A program made the position numbers and the translations under genes. DNA of 64,000 nucleotides from Drosophila miranda (Eukaryota > Arthropoda > Insecta > Diptera > Drosophilidae), in contig NC_046674.1 in assembly GCF_003369915.1 (NCBI RefSeq), forward strand, positions 18,727,657 to 18,791,656, in the 5' to 3' direction. A model generated the notes under the pieces. The model was not told the DNA's origin. It searched no databases and saw nothing but the letters and a program-made list of their open reading frames with translations. This document shows, piece by piece, positions 59,187 to 64,000 of the stretch; the stretch's first letter is position 1; every line of letters starts with the position of its first letter.

Positions 59187-61907
59187 TGTGTGTTGCTTTC
59201 CAGTGACCCGTGCAGTCGCAGTCGCAGTCCCAGTCCAGTCCACGGGTTCCAGTCGCCACCAAACAGGTGTGCCTGCCGCTCCGTCTACGTTCTGCTCTCT
59301 ATATGTAAACCGCACACAAATGACCAATTTCAGATGCGGCTGGGGGCACGTAGAGAGGTTGAGTGGCGAACAAACAACAGGTTACTACGATATATCTCTA
59401 TATACATATATATCTAGTGGTTGTAATTGTTGTTGTTGCTGTTACCGATTCGCCTTGACGTTGTTGTCTCTGACGTATGTAGTTGTTGCTTTTGTTGTAA
59501 TCACTGGCGTGTCGTTGTAGGCGTTGTTTCAACTGATGCAATTTCGTAATTATGAGAGGCTTGGAGTTCCTTCGAATGGAATTCGTATGGGAGATACCTC
59601 CTCAGCGAATCTCGCAGCAGCGCACTATCTCTCGCACGGATGCACGGATGACTAAGCACCGCGGTTGTTGCGCTTTTATTTTTACTATCAACGTAATACA
59701 CCGATTACACTCGACTCGACTCGACTCGTGAAGCTGTAGCTGTAGCTGAAGCTATTTTCGTGTGTTTCTCTTTTATAATTATTGTGCCGAAATATAACGA
59801 AAATAAATGTGAATTGTTGTTAGCCCCGTAAAAAAAGTTCACTTTTTGTCTGGATCGATTTTTTGAGCACAGATGTTTTCTGTATACTTCCTTCCGTAAG
59901 GTTTGCTGGTGTAAGAATGAAGTTTTTGAACAAGCTGACTATGGCTCTATGTTTTGAGTTGACACTATGTTCGCAAAGGCAAACTTTGTTTAACAAAAAC
60001 AAAAAGATTTTCCGATTTTCCATGCACCGTTTTTTTGCAACCAACAAACGAAGTCTTCGCCTGCTTTACAGGTATTTCTCTCTGTTCGTGTGTTCGTGTG
60101 TGTGGAGCAGAGTGAGACGAAAGACCAGACTCGCGCGTGCTTTACACAATGTTCCGCTATGTGCTATGTTAATAAAACTAATAGTTTTTCCCCAGTCGGT
60201 GCGCTCGCAACAACAGTCGCCACTGTACAGACTGGGGCCTTTTGAGGTATGTTGTGCAGCCGGAGCGATGGAGCTTTTTGCTCCACACACACACCCACGT
60301 AACATTTGTTGTCTCTGTTTACGAATAGAGTGTGAAGCGGTAAGGCGTGAAGGTTGGTTGCATTTCGACTAAAAATCGAGGTGGCACTAGGGCTGCCACC
60401 AAGTATGGTATAATTAAATTAGATCATTGTTAATTTTCCTAAACAAGAACTAGCATTACTGACCATCGATTTTATCCCCCGGATCAACAAATTCCAATAA
60501 AACATTCTACATGTCATCATAATCAGATTCTGGAAAAGGATCCTATTCTTAAACAGTTATTTAGTTGCTTTTGTTCGATTTTCCAAATATTTCAACCCTG
60601 TACAAAAATCAAAATCAGGCGCGTACAAATTTTGGCTAAGGGAAAATGTGCAAATATACACATTTATAAATATAAAATAATGTTGTCAGTAGATCAACCA
60701 TTTTAGTAATTTGCTGGACTTAGACGTATCAATAACTCAACTCTGTGCAAATGTGAGCACGAATTCAGGCTATTGAGTAAACTCAACTATCGATAGGTAA
60801 CGAACGGAAATTTGAGCCTTTCCCCTGAAAATGGCCAGCATCTAGTATTCTACTTTAATATATATTTCTTTATTTATATATTTTCGGATTCTCAAATCAT
60901 GCTTCCGTGCATCATTTATTCCAATGCATTGCATTTATATCCTTTTCGCTCATTCACTTTCAAACACTTTCTATTTGGCGCGCACCACTCTTTGTTTTTT
61001 TTTCCACATCGGTTAAGGCTCTCATTTTCGCTAAAACATTTTTTTTTTGCAAAGTGCAATAAAAGCAAGTATTTAGAATAAGCCAGTTAAGTAAAAAATT
61101 GATTCATTGATAGGTTAAAATTATTTAGGCATGGCTAAATATTCTATAAAGCTGGGAATATTCGACAGAATATCAAAATTAAGGAATATGTAAAATATAA
61201 CTTGAATTCGTCAGTATATTTACGGTGTATTTTTTAAATGAGACGGTATGTTTCGGTATATTTAGGAGGGTCGGACGGTATATTTTTTCGATAAGTCCGC
61301 GGTCCACATTGCTGTTTTGTTTGCTGAAAATGTATTTTACTTAAATATATATTTCTTTATTTATACATTTTCGGAAGCGAAGCACATTAATTTCGTGTCG
61401 CGGAACGGAAAACATTGCTGCTGCGGAGCGACGCCACAAGTCAAGCGACTATTGAATTGTGGAAACAAAACATCATCATAACCTTGGGCGTGTATTAATT
61501 ACTCGCTTCAAGCAGCTAGCCCCAGCAATTCTGCTGACATCTCCTCTACCCCTCCTCCTCCACCTCCACCTCCCGCCCCAAGTGACCGAGTGGCGGATAT
61601 AGCAGCAGAGCAAACATCTGGCGAGATAAGGGCGATCCGCTCCCCTCCCCGTCCCAACGAACGAATTTATTGCAAAAACGGGGAACAATTTTTTTTTGTT
61701 CTGCGGAGAAACGTCGAAACGTAAGTTGGATTACGTCATCGTTTGGGAGCAATTTTAGACGGTGATTGTTTGTGCTGCTATACATTTCTAGACTCTGTTC
61801 GCTGGTCGCTGCTCGTTCTGTTCGCGGCGCTACTCTAGTATTGGACGGCGACGCCCCCTCATCATTGTGTATCTGAAATAGGCTATAGATTGCGACTGAA
61901 ACGGACG
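59187..61907. other. Divergent interval between the LRR gene and Fit1
   Basis: About 2.7 kb with the promoters of both genes. A perfect DRE-type TATCGATA lies at about 60788-60795. Two near-identical AT-rich blocks (near 60860 and 61345) share TATATATTTCTTTATTTATA and a following TTTTCGGA. GTATATTT-type motifs recur at 61214-61285. GAGTC/CTCGA repeats lie near 59708-59729 and AGCTGTAGCTG repeats near 59733-59752. No coding gene is recognised. Confidence 0.5.
60788..60795. promoter_or_regulatory. DRE-like site TATCGATA
   Basis: A perfect palindromic TATCGATA, the core of the DNA replication-related element bound by DREF, common in fly housekeeping promoters. It lies between the divergent LRR and Fit1 genes, about 1.1 kb before the Fit1 ATG, so which gene it serves is unclear. 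Confidence 0.4.
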
Positions 61908-64000
61908 ATGATTCATGTCGGTGAGAACACCTGGAACCTGCAGATCCTCATCACAGATCTGCAGGTAGAGAAGACGCTGCGGGTGAAGGGAGATCAGCAC
62001 ATTGGCGGAGTGATGCTCCAGCTTGTTGACCCGGAAATGCCCAAGGACTGGTCGGACCATGCCCTGTGGTGGCCCGCCAAGAACGTTTGGCTAACAAGGA
62101 CACGCTCCACACTGGACCAGGCCGGAGTACAGTCGGACTCGTTCCTCCACTTTACACCCATGCACAAAACACTGAGGGTGCAGCTGCCCGATCTGCGGTA
62201 TCTTGACTACCGCGTCAACTTCTCGGCCAAGACCTTTGGGGCCGTGGTAAACCTGTGCAAGGATCTGGACATACGCTACCCGGAAGAGCTGTCTCTCTGC
62301 AAGCCCGTAGAGCAGGAGCACTTGAAGAAGAATTTCTCGAAGCTGCCACAGAAGAAGATCCCTGTGGCGGAGGCCAACGGCGTGTCCTACCTCCAGCCGG
62401 CCCCGGACACCAACTCCTTTGTGCCCATTGCCGCAGCCTACAACGGTAGCAATGGTAGCCTGGACAGGTCGCACAATGGCAATCTCCTGTGTGCCCCTGC
62501 CTCGCCGTATGCCACCACACCAAGGAGGGCGGCCACAGCACCGGGAACACCGATCAGCTCGCCCACAGGGACATGGAAGCACAGCTCCAATGGATACGCC
62601 AGCTACGATTCGAATTCCAGTTTCGGCGATTTCCAGGAGAACCTGGCCGTCTCTCCCCGATCCCCCAGTCCGGACGTGCGGGCCCGTCTGGTGCGGCCCA
62701 AGACCCTGGTGGAGAAGGCACGCCTTAATGTGGGCTGGCTGGACTCCTCGCTGTCCATCATGGAGCAGGGCGTGAGGGAGTACGACACACTCTGTTTGCG
62801 CTTCAAGTACTTCACCTTCTTCGATCTGAACCCGAAGTACGACCAGGTGCGCATCAATCAGCTGTACGAGCAGGCCAAGTGGTCTATTCTCAACGAGGAG
62901 CTGGACTGCACCGAGGAGGAGACCCTCATGTTCGCCGCCCTCCAGTTCCAAGTGAACCACCAAACGGAACTGCATCCGCCTGGCATAGATTCCGGGATAG
63001 AGACGTCGAGCCAGGAGAATGGTGGAGAGGATGACATCGATTCAGCTCTGAATGAGCTGCAAATTACACTCGAGGGACCCAGCAATGGCAAAGATCAGGG
63101 CAACATAACCAGGATACCCGAGCTGTCCGACTACTTGAGATTCCTCAAGCCACAGAGGTTCACCCTCAAGGGCTACAAGCGCTACTTCTTCACCTACCGG
63201 GATCTGCACTTGCATCTCTACAAGTCGCAGGAGGATTCGCGTCGCGGTGCTCCCACCATCAGCATCAACCTGCGCGGCTGCGAAGTGACTCCCGATGTTC
63301 ATTTGGCCCAAGGAAAGTTCGCCATTCGTCTGGAGGTGCCGCCCGAAGGCAGGAGCGGGCCCAACAGCGAAGTCTGGGTGCGGTGCGAGAACGAGGAGCA
63401 GTACGCCAAGTGGATGGCTGCCTGCCGTCTGGCCGCCAAGGGCCGTTCTCTAGCCGACAGCTCCTATGACAGCGAGGTGAGCAGCATTCGATCCCTGCTG
63501 CAGATGCAGAAGCCTGCCCAAGGAGCTCCCCTGACCATCAATCCACGCAGCGTGGAGCCCATGGACTACCTGTCGCCCAAGATGCTGCGCAAGCTATCCA
63601 GCAAAGCGGTGCAAAGGATACTGGAGGCGCATGCCAATGTGAAGAAGCTGCCGCTGATGGAATCGAAGCTCAGGTACATACAGGCCTGGCAATCCCTTCC
63701 AGACTTTGGCGTCACGCTGTTCATCATCAAGTTCGATGGCCACAAGAAGGAGGAGCTGCTGGGAGTGGCCCACAATCGCATCATGCGCATGGACCTCAAT
63801 TCGGGCGACCACATCAAGACCTGGCGCTACAACACAATGAAGGCCTGGAACGTGAATTGGGGCATCAAGTGCATGATGATTCAGTTCCACGACGAGAGCG
63901 TGGTATTCTCTTGCCAGTCCGCCGACTGCAAGGTGGTGCACGAATTCATTGGCGGCTACATCTTCATGTCGATGCGCTCCAAGGAGAACAATCAGACCCT
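61908..64000 (+). CDS. Fit1: Fermitin 1 (kindlin), C-terminus beyond the window
   Basis: An open frame without introns runs from the ATG at 61908 to the right edge (697 complete codons). It starts [20 protein letters not shown], the kindlin F0 start, and covers F0, F1, an F2 lobe interrupted by a PH domain (about residues 405-515: [20 protein letters not shown]) and F3 up to [20 protein letters not shown]. Kindlins are about 700-715 residues long, so only some 10-15 residues are missing. Kindlin binds the membrane-distal part of integrin beta tails and, with talin, activates integrins at muscle attachment sites. In F3 the pair known as QW in vertebrate kindlin-2 reads Ala646-Trp647 here (MKAWNVNWG). 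Pyrimidine- and GC-rich DNA just upstream (about 61790-61860) probably contains the start of transcription. Confidence 0.95.
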   Translation, partial: MIHVGENTWNLQILITDLQVEKTLRVKGDQHIGGVMLQLVDPEMPKDWSDHALWWPAKNVWLTRTRSTLDQAGVQSDSFLHFTPMHKTLRVQLPDLRYLDYRVNFSAKTFGAVVNLCKDLDIRYPEELSLCKPVEQEHLKKNFSKLPQKKIPVAEANGVSYLQPAPDTNSFVPIAAAYNGSNGSLDRSHNGNLLCAPASPYATTPRRAATAPGTPISSPTGTWKHSSNGYASYDSNSSFGDFQENLAVSPRSPSPDVRARLVRPKTLVEKARLNVGWLDSSLSIMEQGVREYDTLCLRFKYFTFFDLNPKYDQVRINQLYEQAKWSILNEELDCTEEETLMFAALQFQVNHQTELHPPGIDSGIETSSQENGGEDDIDSALNELQITLEGPSNGKDQGNITRIPELSDYLRFLKPQRFTLKGYKRYFFTYRDLHLHLYKSQEDSRRGAPTISINLRGCEVTPDVHLAQGKFAIRLEVPPEGRSGPNSEVWVRCENEEQYAKWMAACRLAAKGRSLADSSYDSEVSSIRSLLQMQKPAQGAPLTINPRSVEPMDYLSPKMLRKLSSKAVQRILEAHANVKKLPLMESKLRYIQAWQSLPDFGVTLFIIKFDGHKKEELLGVAHNRIMRMDLNSGDHIKTWRYNTMKAWNVNWGIKCMMIQFHDESVVFSCQSADCKVVHEFIGGYIFMSMRSKENNQT

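Noticed and set aside
62091-62975. 294-codon open frame on the minus strand
   Set aside because: Antisense shadow of the Fit1 coding exon; no protein family resemblance and begins with a non-ATG or weak start.
1-64000. tRNA, rRNA or other structural RNA genes
   Set aside because: I looked for tRNA-like A and B box pairs and rRNA-like blocks by eye and saw none I could support; a tRNAscan or covariance search would settle it.

Overview
The window is eukaryotic and comes from a Drosophila genome. The evidence is short GT-AG introns beside multi-kilobase ones, many simple repeats, INE-1/DINE-1-type repeats, and proteins very close to known fly proteins. The gene set (dib, wit, Faa, Gad1, Fit1) lies around 64A on 3L (Muller element D) in D. 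melanogaster. The divergence, the simple-repeat load and the repeat types suggest another Sophophora species, possibly of the obscura group. That species assignment is inference, not something the sequence proves.

Layout. (1) 1-16.5 kb (+): a large cuticle protein gene with two R&R-like regions. Its five-codon first coding exon (3182-3196) is separated from the rest (13739-15287) by a 10.5-kb intron. That intron holds, on the minus strand, an intronless DPY-30-like gene (4123-4491), a truncated and re-headed second copy (3773-3979) and an array of 145-bp units (3241-3675). (2) 16.6-18.5 kb (+): a UDP-glycosyltransferase in four exons, one intron of which uses a GC donor. (3) 20.2-21.9 kb (+): disembodied (dib, CYP302A1). 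(4) 22.9-25.9 kb (-): wishful thinking (wit, BMP type II receptor), tail to tail with dib. (5) 28.7-30.4 kb (-): fumarylacetoacetase (Faa), with a recognisable TATA/Inr promoter. (6) 31.9-40.8 kb (-): Gad1 in seven coding exons. (7) 41-47 kb: Gad1 upstream DNA containing a 1.07-kb DINE-1-like element with perfect 13-bp terminal inverted repeats. (8) 47.2-48.9 kb (+): a small secreted cysteine-rich protein of unknown function. (9) 49-53 kb: repeat-rich, AT-rich DNA with a second DINE-1-like element, a ~40-bp minisatellite, a cluster of ACTGCTT/AAGCAGT motifs and a 92-bp hairpin. (10) 53.5-59.2 kb (-): a ten-exon CFAP410/C21orf2-like leucine-rich-repeat protein. (11) 61.9 kb to the right edge (+): Fit1 (kindlin), apparently intronless here and cut just before its end.

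The genes are independent eukaryotic units, not an operon. Some share themes: wit and Gad1 act at synapses (BMP signalling at the neuromuscular junction, GABA synthesis), dib makes ecdysteroid, Faa completes tyrosine breakdown, Fit1 supports integrin adhesion and the cuticle protein builds exoskeleton. Every reconstructed splice chain keeps frame. The resulting lengths match expectation where I know it: dib 488, wit 915, Faa 417 and Gad1 510 residues.

The most unusual object is the DPY-30 cluster inside the cuticle gene intron. It contains very recent, nearly identical tandem duplications, one of which fuses the DPY-30 dimerisation motif in frame to a new N-terminus taken from the neighbouring 145-bp repeat.
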